DNA of 64,000 nt from Nevskiales bacterium (GTDB lineage: Bacteria; Pseudomonadota; Gammaproteobacteria; Nevskiales; Nevskiaceae): the NCBI GenBank assembly GCA_028698335.1, contig JAQVDP010000004.1:124001-188000 (forward strand). The letters run 5' to 3'. Numbering within the stretch: the stretch's first letter is position 1; every line of letters begins with the position of its first letter. A program made the translations under genes and the position numbers. The notes under the pieces are model-generated. The model was not told where the DNA came from. It ran no database searches and saw only the letters and a list, made by a program, of their open reading frames with translations. Positions 43,619 to 52,600 of the stretch are shown piece after piece.

Positions 43619-45385
43619 TTATTCCTGGGCCCAGCTGAAGCGCTCGACGGCATTGAAGATGTCGGTCTCGGTGACGATCCCGATGATCTTGCCGCTCTGC
43701 TCCACCGTCAGGCGGCTGAAATTGGAGTCGGTGATCTGCGCAGCGGCCTCGCGAATCCCCATCTCGGCCGGCACCGACACCACCGGACGCGTGCAGACTT
43801 CGTGCACCCGGCTGGTCGCCGGATTGCGCCCCGCGCGCACCAGCTTGCTGACGATGTCGCTGCGCGTGAGGATGCCCCACTGTCCGTCGGCGCCCGGCTC
43901 GACCACGACCGAGCTGACGTCGTTGTCGGTCATCACATGCATTGCGGTCTCGATCGTCTCGTCACCGGTGACGGTGATCAGCGAGCGCGTCATCAGGTCG
44001 GCGACCGTGTGCGGCACGCGGCCGGAATCGAGCATTTCCTCCATCGGCTGGAGCAACCGGCGGATCTCGCGCTGCTTGCGCTCCTTGATCAGCTGCTCCT
44101 GCTGTGCCTTGCGCTTGGCCTCGAGATCGACGCCGCCCTCGATCCGCTCGATCAGCGCATCGGCGAACTGGCTGGTGCCGACTTCGGTCGCACCATCGAT
44201 CTGACGGGCGAAGTCGTAGGTCACGATGCCGTCCGACACGACCTCCGGATACACCAGCGTGATCAGGTCGGCCGCTTCCTTCCAGCCCATGTACTCGAGC
44301 ATCATCACGCCCGAGAACAGCAGCGAGCCCGGGTTGACCTTGTTGAGGTTGGCGTATTTCGGCGCCGTCCCGTGCGTCGCCTCGAATACCGCGACGTGGT
44401 CCGCGATGTTCGCGCCCGGCGCGATGCCGACGCCGCCGACTTCCGCAGCGATCGCGTCGGACAGGAAATCGCCGTTGAGGTTCATCGTCGCCAGCACGTC
44501 GAACTCTTCCGGGCGCAGCAGCATCATCTGGAACATGATGTCCGCGATGCGATCCTTGATGACGATCTTGCCCTCGGGCTGCTTGCCCTTGTACTCGGCG
44601 TAGAGCTGCTCTTCGGTGATCGTGACGTTGCCGAATTCCTCGCGTGCCACTTCGTAACCCCAGTTACGGAACGCGCCCTCGGTGAACTTCATGATGTTGC
44701 CCTTGTGCACGAGGGTCACCGATTCGCGGCCGTTGTCGATCGCGTACTGGATCGCCTTGCGCACCAGGCGCTTGGAGCCGAACTCCGAGATCGGCTTGAT
44801 GCCGAGACCCGCGCCCTCGAAGAACTTCGCGCCCATCTCGTTGCGCAGGAAACCGGCCAGCTTTTCGTTTTCCTCGGTGCCGGTCTTGTACTCGATGCCG
44901 GCATAGACGTCCTCGGTGTTCTCGCGGAAGATCACCACGTCGACCTTGCCCGGGTTCTTCAGCGGGCTCGGCACGCCGGTGTAGTGGCGCACGGGGCGCA
45001 CACAGGCGTACAGATCCAGGTCCTGGCGCAGCGCGACGTTCAGACTGCGGAAGCCGCCGCCCACCGGCGTCGTCAGCGGCCCCTTGATCGACACCACCAG
45101 ATCCGCAAGCGCCTCAAGGGTTTCGTCCGGGCAGTAGTTGCCGTCATAGATGCCGGCGGCCTTCTCGCCGAGATAGGTCTCGCACCAGTGGATCTTGCGC
45201 TTGCCGCCGTAAGCCTTGGCCACCGCCGCATCCCACACGCGCAGACAGGCACGCGTGATGTCCGGGCCGATCCCATCGCCCTCGACGTAGCCGACGATCG
45301 GCTGGTCCGGCACGTGCAGCTTGCCGTTCTGGATGGTGATTTTCTCGCCGGATGCGGGAATCTGGATGTGGCGATACGCGGACAT
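43619..45385 (-). CDS. icd: NADP-dependent isocitrate dehydrogenase with C-terminal CBS domain pair
   Basis: A 588-residue protein. Residues 1-about 415 form a complete E. coli-type isocitrate dehydrogenase: [17 protein letters not shown] with S114 (equivalent of the Ser phosphorylated by AceK), [19 protein letters not shown], and [17 protein letters not shown], whose Lys/Tyr/Val pattern fits NADP. A charged helical linker (about 416-456) rich in K, E, Q and R is followed by two CBS motifs: [20 protein letters not shown] and [20 protein letters not shown], ending about 588. CBS pairs usually bind adenine nucleotides, so allosteric control of the TCA/glyoxylate branch is likely (inference). 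No frameshift is needed; the fusion is one open frame. The ATG at 45385 gives [10 protein letters not shown]. Confidence 0.93.
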   Translation of the reverse strand: MSAYRHIQIPASGEKITIQNGKLHVPDQPIVGYVEGDGIGPDITRACLRVWDAAVAKAYGGKRKIHWCETYLGEKAAGIYDGNYCPDETLEALADLVVSIKGPLTTPVGGGFRSLNVALRQDLDLYACVRPVRHYTGVPSPLKNPGKVDVVIFRENTEDVYAGIEYKTGTEENEKLAGFLRNEMGAKFFEGAGLGIKPISEFGSKRLVRKAIQYAIDNGRESVTLVHKGNIMKFTEGAFRNWGYEVAREEFGNVTITEEQLYAEYKGKQPEGKIVIKDRIADIMFQMMLLRPEEFDVLATMNLNGDFLSDAIAAEVGGVGIAPGANIADHVAVFEATHGTAPKYANLNKVNPGSLLFSGVMMLEYMGWKEAADLITLVYPEVVSDGIVTYDFARQIDGATEVGTSQFADALIERIEGGVDLEAKRKAQQEQLIKERKQREIRRLLQPMEEMLDSGRVPHTVADLMTRSLITVTGDETIETAMHVMTDNDVSSVVVEPGADGQWGILTRSDIVSKLVRAGRNPATSRVHEVCTRPVVSVPAEMGIREAAAQITDSNFSRLTVEQSGKIIGIVTETDIFNAVERFSWAQE

Positions 45386-45511
45386 TGAGCAATCTCCGAT
45401 TTGTTCTGGTCGAGGAGTCGTGCGGGATTTTACGCCGGATTGCGTCAACGCAGTGACGCCGGGCATACGGCTGGGCTATCGTGCGACCAAAGGATGAGGG
45501 AGACAACGCTG

Positions 45512-46066
45512 ATGAAGGCTCTGATCCCGGTCGCCACCGGCTCCGAATCACTCGAGACGATCACGATCGTCAACGTGCTGCGCCGCGCCGGCGTGGACAC
45601 CTGCGTGGCAAGCGTCACCGGCGCACTCGATGTTGTCGGCACCCGCGACGTCGGTTTTCGAGCCGATGCGTTGTTCGACGCGATCGCGGATCGGGAATTC
45701 GACCTCATCGTGCTGCCGGGCGGAGAACCGGGCGCGCGCGCACTGGCCGCGCACGCCGGCGTGATGCGCAAACTGACGGAGCAGCGCATGGCGCACCGCT
45801 GGTACGGCGGGATCTGCGCCGCCCCCGCGCTGGCGCTGGCGCCGGCGGGACTGCTCGACGGCAAGCAGGCGACCTGCTATCCGACGTTTCGCGATGCCCT
45901 GCTGCACTTCGTCGACCAGCCGGTGGTCGTCGACGGCCACTGCATCACCAGCCAGGGGCCGGCGACCGCGATGGCATTCGCCCTGCAGCTGGTCGAAACG
46001 CTGTGCGGCGCGGCAACACGCAACAGCGTCGCCGAGCAGCTGCTGTTCCACCGCGCCGCGACCTGA
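45512..46066 (+). CDS. DJ-1/PfpI family protein (YajL-like)
   Basis: A 184-residue DJ-1 superfamily protein beginning MKALIPVATGSESLETITIV, with E15 and nucleophilic C102 in YGGICAAPALALAPAGLL, and ATCYPTFRD and ITSQGPATAMAFAL. The family includes YajL and DJ-1, linked to oxidative stress and protein or metabolite repair. GAGGGAG lies upstream of the ATG at 45512. Divergent from icd, convergent with grxD. Confidence 0.92.
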   Translation: MKALIPVATGSESLETITIVNVLRRAGVDTCVASVTGALDVVGTRDVGFRADALFDAIADREFDLIVLPGGEPGARALAAHAGVMRKLTEQRMAHRWYGGICAAPALALAPAGLLDGKQATCYPTFRDALLHFVDQPVVVDGHCITSQGPATAMAFALQLVETLCGAATRNSVAEQLLFHRAAT

Positions 46067-46098
46067 CCGCGAGCGCCGCAGCGGACACGCAGAAACGC

Positions 46099-46126
46099 CG
46101 AACGCCCGCAGCGAGGCGGGCGTTCG
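46099..46126. terminator. GC-rich hairpin between convergent genes (possible terminator without U-tract)
   Basis: Perfect 11-bp arms CGAACGCCCGC / GCGGGCGTTCG with a 6-base loop, between the DJ-1 family gene and grxD. There is no T-run on either side, so termination efficiency is uncertain. Confidence 0.5.
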
Positions 46127-46145
46127 AGCCATACCGCAGCCGGAA

Positions 46146-46475
46146 TCAGGCGGCCTTCTTGTCGCCGACGGCTTCCTTGAGAATCGTCTTGAGTTCACCC
46201 GACTGGTGCAGGTCGAGCGTGATGTCGCAGCCGCCGAGCAGCTCGCCCTTGACGTAGAGCTGCGGGAAGGTCGGCCAGTTGGCGAACTTCGGCAGCGCGC
46301 GGTAGACCTCCTCATCCTCGTAGATATTGACGAAGGCGAACGGAACCTCGCAGTCCTTGATCGCCTGCACCGCGCGCGCGGAGAAACCGCATTGCGGAAA
46401 GTCCGGCGTTCCCTTCATGTAGAGAATGATCGGATTTTCAGTAACTTGTTTCTTGATACGCTCAAGTGCGTCCAT
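46146..46475 (-). CDS. grxD: Monothiol glutaredoxin, CGFS type
   Basis: A 109-residue Grx4-type protein that binds a [2Fe-2S] cluster with glutathione and transfers clusters. It has the active site PQCGFSARAVQ (C29), WPTFPQLYVKGELLGGCDI for glutathione binding, and a short C-terminal tail. The ATG at 46475 is set by GGAG 6 bases upstream. Fits with the Suf cluster-assembly operon elsewhere in the window. Confidence 0.95.
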   Translation of the reverse strand: MDALERIKKQVTENPIILYMKGTPDFPQCGFSARAVQAIKDCEVPFAFVNIYEDEEVYRALPKFANWPTFPQLYVKGELLGGCDITLDLHQSGELKTILKEAVGDKKAA

Positions 46476-46509
46476 CGAGTTCTCCATCGCGGAGTGGAAT
46501 CGGGGGCGG

Positions 46510-46515
46510 ATTATA
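46510..46515 (-). promoter_or_regulatory. Consensus -10 element for grxD
   Basis: Perfect TATAAT on the minus strand, about 35 bases before the grxD start. The -35 position is not well conserved. A 14-base palindrome CGTCGAATTCGACG lies just upstream at 46545-46558, between the grxD and sodB promoters. Confidence 0.5.
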
Positions 46516-46560
46516 CGCGTCGACGTGACATCGGGTTGAACACCCGTCGAATTCGACGTG

Positions 46561-46589
46561 TTGAATTTGACACTTCGACCGCCTATTTT
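46561..46589 (+). promoter_or_regulatory. Candidate sodB promoter
   Basis: TTGAAT (46561-46566), 17-base spacer, TATTTT (46584-46589), with the start codon about 60 bases downstream. An alternative -35 TTGACA at 46567 lacks a well-placed -10. Confidence 0.4.
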
Positions 46590-46648
46590 GTTCGCCCCAA
46601 TTGGCTCAGCATGGCGCACGCCAAAGTACGATCACGAGGAACGACAAC

Positions 46649-47224
46649 ATGGCACTGACCCTCCCCGAGCTGCCCTACGCGCGCGACGCGCTGGCACCGC
46701 ACATGTCCGCGGAGACGCTCGACTACCACTACGGCAAGCATCACAAGGCCTACGTCGACAACGGCAACAAGCTGATCGCGGGAACCGAGTTCGAGAACAT
46801 GAGTCTCGAGGACATGGTGATGAAGTCCTCGGGCAAGATCTTCAACAACGCCGCACAGGTCTGGAATCACACGTTCTTCTGGAACTGCCTGACCCCGAAG
46901 CAGGCCGAGCCCAGCGCCGCGCTGAGCGACGCCCTGACCAAGGCATTCGGCAGCGTCGACGACTTCAAGAAGCAGTTCACCGAGTCGGCCATCGGCAACT
47001 TCGGCTCCGGCTGGACCTGGCTGGTCAAGAATGCCGACGGCTCGCTGGCGATCGTCAACACCTCGAACGCCGCCAACCCGATGACCGACGGCAAGAAGCC
47101 GCTGCTGACCTGCGACGTGTGGGAACACGCCTACTACATCGACTACCGTAACGCCCGCCCCAGCTATCTCGAGCACTTCTGGGCGCTGGTGAATTGGGCC
47201 TTTGTCGAGCAGAATCTCGGCTAA
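46649..47224 (+). CDS. sodB: Superoxide dismutase (Fe)
   Basis: A 191-residue Fe-type superoxide dismutase: LDYHYGKHHKAYVDNGNKLI, WNHTFFWNCLTP, and the metal-ligand segment CDVWEHAYYIDYRNARP. The ATG at 46649 follows GAGGA. A terminator follows, so it is probably monocistronic. Adjacent to a CGFS glutaredoxin on the opposite strand, as in several gammaproteobacteria. Confidence 0.96.
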   Translation: MALTLPELPYARDALAPHMSAETLDYHYGKHHKAYVDNGNKLIAGTEFENMSLEDMVMKSSGKIFNNAAQVWNHTFFWNCLTPKQAEPSAALSDALTKAFGSVDDFKKQFTESAIGNFGSGWTWLVKNADGSLAIVNTSNAANPMTDGKKPLLTCDVWEHAYYIDYRNARPSYLEHFWALVNWAFVEQNLG

Positions 47225-47244
47225 GCACCCGACAGCATGAGTTC

Positions 47245-47270
47245 GGGCCGCGCCAGGCGCGGCCCTTTTT
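47245..47270 (+). terminator. Intrinsic terminator after sodB
   Basis: Stem GGGCCGCGCC / GGCGCGGCCC around a short loop, followed by TTTTT. The argF ATG lies 17 bases further on, so argF has either a promoter within sodB or a start very close to this hairpin. Confidence 0.85.
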
Positions 47271-47286
47271 CGTTGTGGAGACAAAC

Positions 47287-48180
47287 ATGGCCCGGCATTT
47301 CCTCCGGCTGACCGACCTGACCCCTGCCGAAGCCCGTCGCGTGGTGGATCGCGCGCGTGCGCTCAGGGCGGAGCCCGACCTGGCGCACCGACCGTTCGTC
47401 GGCAAGACCCTGGCCATGATCTTCACCAAGAACTCGACGCGCACCCGGGTCAGCTTCGAAGCCGGCATGGCCCGCTTCGGCGGACACGCGCTGTTCCTGC
47501 ATTCAGGCGCCACCCAGCTTGGCCGCGACGAACCGATCGGCGATACCGCCCAGGTGCTGTCGCGGATGTGCGACGCGATCATGATCCGCAACGATTCGCA
47601 GGCCGACCAGCAGGCGCTTGCGGACAACTCGCGCGTGCCGGTGATCAACGGCCTGTCCGACCTGCATCATCCCTGCCAGTTGCTCGCCGACCTGCAATGC
47701 TGGTTCGAACATCGCGGCGATCCTGCCGGCAGGACCGCGGCGTGGATCGGCGACGGCAACAACGTCTGCCATTCCTGGATCGACGCCGCCCGGATGTTCG
47801 GTTTCAAGCTGCGCATCGCCACGCCAGCCGGCTACGAACCGGACGCGGACATCGTGCGGGAGGCCGGCGCCAGCGTCGAGCTGATGCCGGATGCCGCGCA
47901 GGCCGCCGAGGGCGCGGATCTGGTCGTCACCGACACCTGGACCAGCATGGGCCAGGAAGCCGAAACCAAGAAGCGTCTGGCCGATTTCGCCGGCTATTGC
48001 GTCGATTCCGCGCTGATGCGGCGCGCGAAAGCAGACGCGATCTTCATGCACTGCCTGCCCGCGCACCGTGGCGAGGAGGTCAGCGCCGATGTCATCGACG
48101 GCCCGCAGTCGGTGATCTACGACGAGGCGGAGAACCGGCTCTGGGCGCAGATGGCGCTGCTCGAATTCCTTCTGTGCTGA
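47287..48180 (+). CDS. argF: Ornithine carbamoyltransferase
   Basis: Forms citrulline from ornithine and carbamoyl phosphate in arginine synthesis. It has 297 residues, with STRTR (50-54), HPCQ (128-131), DTWTSMGQE, and HCLPAHRGEEVSADVIDG. The ATG at 47287 has GGAG 6 bases upstream; a longer frame to 47194 runs through the terminator and is rejected. nadC follows after 11 bases. Confidence 0.95.
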   Translation: MARHFLRLTDLTPAEARRVVDRARALRAEPDLAHRPFVGKTLAMIFTKNSTRTRVSFEAGMARFGGHALFLHSGATQLGRDEPIGDTAQVLSRMCDAIMIRNDSQADQQALADNSRVPVINGLSDLHHPCQLLADLQCWFEHRGDPAGRTAAWIGDGNNVCHSWIDAARMFGFKLRIATPAGYEPDADIVREAGASVELMPDAAQAAEGADLVVTDTWTSMGQEAETKKRLADFAGYCVDSALMRRAKADAIFMHCLPAHRGEEVSADVIDGPQSVIYDEAENRLWAQMALLEFLLC

Positions 48181-48191
48181 GCGCGGCAGCC

Positions 48192-49049
48192 GTGCACAGC
48201 CTGCCTGTCTACGTCACCGATCTTGAACTGTGCGTCGAGCACGCACTGGCCGAGGACATCGGTGACGGCGATGTCACCGCCCTGCTCGTCCCCGCCGAAC
48301 AGCGGGCGTCGGCACGTGTCATCACGCGCGAGGCGGCGGTGATCTGCGGCCGGCCGTGGGTCGACGCGGTGTTCTCGCGTATCGATCCGAACATCCGGAT
48401 CGAATGGCGCGTCGCCGACGGTCAGGCGGCCGAAGCCGACGAGGTGCTGCTGACACTCGAAGGCGCGGCGCGCAGCCTGCTCACCGGCGAACGCGCCGCA
48501 CTCAATTTCCTGCAGACGCTGTCCGGAACGGCGACCGCCGTCGCCGAGTACGTCCGCGCGGTGGATGGCACCGGATGCCGCATCGTCGACACCCGCAAGA
48601 CCCTGCCGGGTCTGCGCAACGCACAGAAGTACGCGGTGCTCTGCGGCGGTGGCGCCAACCACCGGATCGGCCTCTACGACGGCATCCTGATCAAGGAAAA
48701 CCACATCGCCGCGGCTGGCGGCATCGCCGCGGCGATCGAACGTGCACGCGCCCTCGACGCCAACGTTCCGCTGATGACCGAGGCCGAAACGCTCGACGAG
48801 GCGCGGGCCGCGCTCGCGGCCGATGTCGACCTGCTGCTGGTGGACGAGTTCTCTGGCGAGATGCTCGCCGAGGCCGTGCGCCTGACACGCGACCATCGCG
48901 CGCGCGGCGGACGGACCGTCATCGAATATTCCGGCGGCGCGACGTTGGCCACGGTACGGACATTGGCCGAAACCGGGGTCGACCGGATTTCGATCGGCGC
49001 GATCACCAAGCACGTCCGCGCCGTCGACCTGTCGATGCGGCTCACCTGA
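48192..49049 (+). CDS. nadC: Nicotinate-nucleotide pyrophosphorylase (carboxylating)
   Basis: Converts quinolinate and PRPP to nicotinate mononucleotide, the step after NadA in NAD synthesis. It has 285 residues from the GTG at 48192. DIGDGDVTALLVPA, LNFLQTLSGTAT, DTRKTLPGLRNAQKYAVLCG and GGANHRIGLYDGILIKENH are diagnostic. The open frame upstream overlaps argF; the GTG gives the normal length. Confidence 0.94.
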   Translation: MHSLPVYVTDLELCVEHALAEDIGDGDVTALLVPAEQRASARVITREAAVICGRPWVDAVFSRIDPNIRIEWRVADGQAAEADEVLLTLEGAARSLLTGERAALNFLQTLSGTATAVAEYVRAVDGTGCRIVDTRKTLPGLRNAQKYAVLCGGGANHRIGLYDGILIKENHIAAAGGIAAAIERARALDANVPLMTEAETLDEARAALAADVDLLLVDEFSGEMLAEAVRLTRDHRARGGRTVIEYSGGATLATVRTLAETGVDRISIGAITKHVRAVDLSMRLT

Positions 49050-49077
49050 CGCATCGACCCCCGGCGATCCGCGCCAC

Positions 49078-49842
49078 TCAGGCAGCCAGCAGGCGCTCGC
49101 ACAGCGCCTGGAATGGGCCGGGCTCGCCGCTGGTGTGCCATTCGACCTTTCCCGGAGCGGCGCTGTCGCTGAGCAGGCCCTCGCGCTCGAGCACCCGGCG
49201 CGCCTGCCGCGCCACCGCCGCCCCGGTATCGACCAGCGCCACGCCGTCGCCGGCGATCTCGGACAGCAGCCCCCGCAGAAACGGATAGTGCGTGCAGCCC
49301 AGCACGATCACGTCGGCCCGTTCGGCCAGCAGCGGTTCGACATAGCGCCGCAGCAGCATCCGGGAACGCTCGGTATCCAGCGCCCCCTGCTCGACCTGTT
49401 CGACCAGGCCCGGGCACGGCTGCGTGATCACCCGCACCGGCCCGGCGTGCTCGGCCAGCAACCGCAGAAATTTCTCGCCCGCGAGCGCGGCGCCGGTTGC
49501 GAGGACGCCGACGGTGCCGGAGCGCGTCATTGCCACGGCTGGCTTGATCGCAGGCTCCATCCCGACGAAGGGGATCGGATAGGTGGCGCGCAGGGCCTCG
49601 ACGGCGGCGATCGTCGCCGTGTTGCAGGCGACGACGATCATCTTGGCACCGCGTCCGAGCAGAAAATCGGTGATCGCGTGGGCGCGCTCCAGAATCTCGG
49701 CGCGCGCCTTGCCCCCGTACGGGCAATGCCCGCTGTCGGCGTAGTAGATGAAGGACTCGTTCGGCAACTCCCGGCGCAGCTCGCGCAGCACCGAAATGCC
49801 GCCGACTCCCGAGTCGAATATTCCGATCGGCGCGTGACTCAC
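49078..49842 (-). CDS. murI: Glutamate racemase
   Basis: Supplies D-glutamate for peptidoglycan. It has 254 residues, with GIFDSGVGGISVLRE, catalytic cysteines C73 (VACNTA) and C183 (GCTHYP), and DSGHCPYGGK. It follows an alpha/beta hydrolase gene by 4 bases. Confidence 0.95.
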   Translation of the reverse strand: MSHAPIGIFDSGVGGISVLRELRRELPNESFIYYADSGHCPYGGKARAEILERAHAITDFLLGRGAKMIVVACNTATIAAVEALRATYPIPFVGMEPAIKPAVAMTRSGTVGVLATGAALAGEKFLRLLAEHAGPVRVITQPCPGLVEQVEQGALDTERSRMLLRRYVEPLLAERADVIVLGCTHYPFLRGLLSEIAGDGVALVDTGAAVARQARRVLEREGLLSDSAAPGKVEWHTSGEPGPFQALCERLLAA

Positions 49843-49846
49843 CCGC

Positions 49847-50707
49847 CTACTCGCTCTGCGCGCCCGGGCCGAAATCCGGCATCGACGCCGGCTGCGCAGA
49901 ATGCGACGTGCGCCGCAGGCGTGGCAACGGTCCGGTCAGAAAATTCAGGACGACTTGGTTGAATGCTGCGGGCTGCTCCATCGGCAGGCCGTGGTGCGCC
50001 CCCTTGAACCAGTGCAGACGCCCGCGTGGCAACGCATGCGCGAAGCGAACCGTCTCGGCATGCCCGAAATAGTCATGCTGCGACGCCGCCACCAGAACCG
50101 GCATCTGCAGCTCGTGCAGACGCTCGAGCACCGACCAGCGCCCCAGGGACGCCAGCGCGCCCAGGTAGATGCCCCGCGAGTTGCGACGCCCGCGCTCGAT
50201 CAGCTTGCGGCGCTGCAGCGCGTCCGCGGGATCCGGAAACATCCGCTGCGCGCCGATCTCGGCCAGGCGCGCGGGCCCGAGCATGCCCATCACCACCAGC
50301 CGATACAGAAACTCGATGTAATGCCGCGCCGACTGGGGCTTGAAGCTGGGCACACTGTTGGCGATCACGAGACGTTCGATCCGGGACGGATGATCGAGGG
50401 TCAGCTGCAGCGAGATCGCCCCGCCCATCGAGTGGCCGACAAGCCGGCAGCCGTGGATGTCCAGCGCATCCATCAGCGCCTTGACGTCGGCGGCATAGCG
50501 GGCGACGCCGACACGCCGACGCCCACTTCCGCTATGACCGAAACCGCGCAGATCGGGCGCGATGACGCGAAAATGCTCCGCGAACGCCGGGATCTGATGC
50601 TCCCAGTCCTCCAGGCTCGCTCCGAGCCCGTGGAGCAACAGCAGAGGCGGACCGGAACCCGCCTCCTCGTAATGCAGATCGAAATCGTCGACCCGAAGCT
50701 TCGGCAT
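49847..50707 (-). CDS. Alpha/beta hydrolase
   Basis: A 286-residue hydrolase with LLLLHGLGASLEDWEHQ (oxyanion region), nucleophile S93 in GHSMGG, an acid in ASQHDYFGHAE and the catalytic His in FKGAHHGLPME. Sequence style matches soluble esterases or C-C bond hydrolases; substrate not predictable. Its ATG overlaps the sppA stop (TGATG). A polar C-terminal tail of about 25 residues is extra. Confidence 0.83.
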   Translation of the reverse strand: MPKLRVDDFDLHYEEAGSGPPLLLLHGLGASLEDWEHQIPAFAEHFRVIAPDLRGFGHSGSGRRRVGVARYAADVKALMDALDIHGCRLVGHSMGGAISLQLTLDHPSRIERLVIANSVPSFKPQSARHYIEFLYRLVVMGMLGPARLAEIGAQRMFPDPADALQRRKLIERGRRNSRGIYLGALASLGRWSVLERLHELQMPVLVAASQHDYFGHAETVRFAHALPRGRLHWFKGAHHGLPMEQPAAFNQVVLNFLTGPLPRLRRTSHSAQPASMPDFGPGAQSE

Positions 50708-52575
50708 CAGTCCTGCCGCGCTCCCGCAACCGAGCAGAAGCAGTACGCATAGGCGCCCTGAGGATCATTGAACGCCGACAGCAACTGCTGCGCCCGACGT
50801 TCGGTCTGCTGCAGTGGTGCCGGCAGCATCGCGCTGAACTCGCGCATCGCCAGGATCCGTGCACCGCCACCGAACTGCGACAGCAGCTCGACCGCGAATC
50901 CCCGTTGCTGCGCACGCCAGTCGAGCCGATACGCATCGGGCGCCAGACCCGCCAGCTCCGCAGCGGCGTCCGCCGCCTGCTGCAGGCCGCCGATATGATC
51001 GACCAGACCCAGGCGTTTGCCCTCATGGCCGCTCCAGACCCGCCCGCGCGCGATCTCGTCGACCTTGTCCAGCGGCAGTTCCCGCCCCTCGGACACACCG
51101 GAAATGAAATCGCGGTAGATCTTCTCGATACCGAGCTGCACGATCGCGCCGACCTCCGGCGACAATGGCCGGTCGATCCGGAAGGCGCCCGCCAGATCGG
51201 TGGTCCCGACGCCGTCGGTGTGGATGCCGAGCTTCGCCAACGAGCGGTCAAGCGTGGGAATCATGCCGAAGACGCCGATCGAGCCGGTGATCGTCGTCTC
51301 ATGCGCCCAGATCTGATCCGCGTCCATCGACACCCAGTAGCCGCCGCTGGCGGCGAGCGTCGACATCGATGCCACGACCGGCTTGCCATCCGCACGCAGG
51401 TGCTGGACTTCACGGCGAATCTGCTCGGCAGCCCAGACGCTGCCACCCGGGGAATTCACCCGCAGGACAACGGCGGCGACATCCGGATCGCGGCGGGCCT
51501 CGTCGAGCATGTCCGACACGACGTCGCCGCCGGCCTGGCCCACCTGCCCGGGCCCGTCGACGATTTCGCCCTGCACCACCACCACGGCGACCTTGGCCTT
51601 GTCGTGCCCGGCGGCGCGCGCCAGATGCTCGCGATGCATCGCGCCGAGATAGTCGAGGTAGTAAATCTGGCGGAAACTGCCGATGTCATCGTCGAAACCG
51701 ACGATCTTGGCCATGCGCTGGCGGAATTCCGACAGGGTTTCCAGCGAGGTGACCAGCTCATGGTCGCGCGCGTAGGCGGCCGCATCGCCGCCGTTGGCGC
51801 CGAGCCCTTCCCGCAACTGCGCGGTGTACAGCTCCGCGGCGGAAGGATCGATGTCGCGGCTCTGCGCGATGCCACGCCCGTATGCGGTCCAGAGATCGCC
51901 CAGCCAGGCGCGGTTGGCCTCGCGGGCCGGGTCCGACATCGAGTTCCGCGTGAACGGCTCGACCGCCGACTTGTATTCACCGACCCGGAACACGTGCACG
52001 TCGACCCCGAGCTTGTCGAGCGCCTCGGCGAAATAGTTCTGATAGACGCCGAATCCCTGGACCGAGACCGTGCCGTACGGGTCGAGGACGATCTCGTCGG
52101 CCTGCGCCGCGGCGTAGTACTGGATCTGGTCGTACCACGGCGACCACGCGACGATTTTCTTGCCGGTGGCCTGGAACGCTTTCATCGCAGCCCGCAGCTC
52201 GTCCATCTGCGCCAGACCGGCACCGCTGAGGCCGTCGAGCTTGAGCACCGCCAGCGTGATGCGATCGTCCTTTGCGGCCGCATCCAGCGCGTCGATCAGC
52301 TTGCTCAGCTCCGACTGGGACGGCGCCTCGCCGCTGAGTTCCTCGACGAAACGCTGCCCTGGATCGGCATCGATCTGCTCGACCAGCTCCCCAGTCGGCG
52401 CCAGGATCAACGCCACATTGTCATCGACCGTGACCGGTGCCGCGCCACGCAACGAGAACCACGCGACCGCGATCACCGCGAGCAGCATCAGGGTCGCCAC
52501 GACACGATATATCGTGCGGACGACCTTCCAGATCAGACCGAAGAAACCGCCGATCAGCGAGGTATCGTTTGCCAT
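50707..52575 (-). CDS. sppA: Signal peptide peptidase SppA, 67-kDa type
   Basis: Membrane-anchored tandem-repeat serine protease that degrades cleaved signal peptides at the inner membrane. It has 622 residues with an N-terminal anchor (about 20-42). Catalytic K202 lies in FRVGEYKSAVEPF in the first repeat and S410 in TLAASGGYWVSM in the second, the Ser/Lys dyad of long SppA. Overlaps the downstream hydrolase. Confidence 0.94.
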   Translation of the reverse strand: MANDTSLIGGFFGLIWKVVRTIYRVVATLMLLAVIAVAWFSLRGAAPVTVDDNVALILAPTGELVEQIDADPGQRFVEELSGEAPSQSELSKLIDALDAAAKDDRITLAVLKLDGLSGAGLAQMDELRAAMKAFQATGKKIVAWSPWYDQIQYYAAAQADEIVLDPYGTVSVQGFGVYQNYFAEALDKLGVDVHVFRVGEYKSAVEPFTRNSMSDPAREANRAWLGDLWTAYGRGIAQSRDIDPSAAELYTAQLREGLGANGGDAAAYARDHELVTSLETLSEFRQRMAKIVGFDDDIGSFRQIYYLDYLGAMHREHLARAAGHDKAKVAVVVVQGEIVDGPGQVGQAGGDVVSDMLDEARRDPDVAAVVLRVNSPGGSVWAAEQIRREVQHLRADGKPVVASMSTLAASGGYWVSMDADQIWAHETTITGSIGVFGMIPTLDRSLAKLGIHTDGVGTTDLAGAFRIDRPLSPEVGAIVQLGIEKIYRDFISGVSEGRELPLDKVDEIARGRVWSGHEGKRLGLVDHIGGLQQAADAAAELAGLAPDAYRLDWRAQQRGFAVELLSQFGGGARILAMREFSAMLPAPLQQTERRAQQLLSAFNDPQGAYAYCFCSVAGARQD

Positions 52576-52600
52576 CAGTGTCCTTGCGCCGCAGCGCCCG

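Noticed and set aside
42983-45388. 801-residue open frame on the plus strand
   Set aside because: Antisense shadow of the isocitrate dehydrogenase-CBS gene.
46545-46558. 14-base palindrome CGTCGAATTCGACG between grxD and sodB as a Fur or IscR site
   Set aside because: It does not match the Fur or IscR consensus; kept only as an unexplained palindrome in the grxD promoter note.
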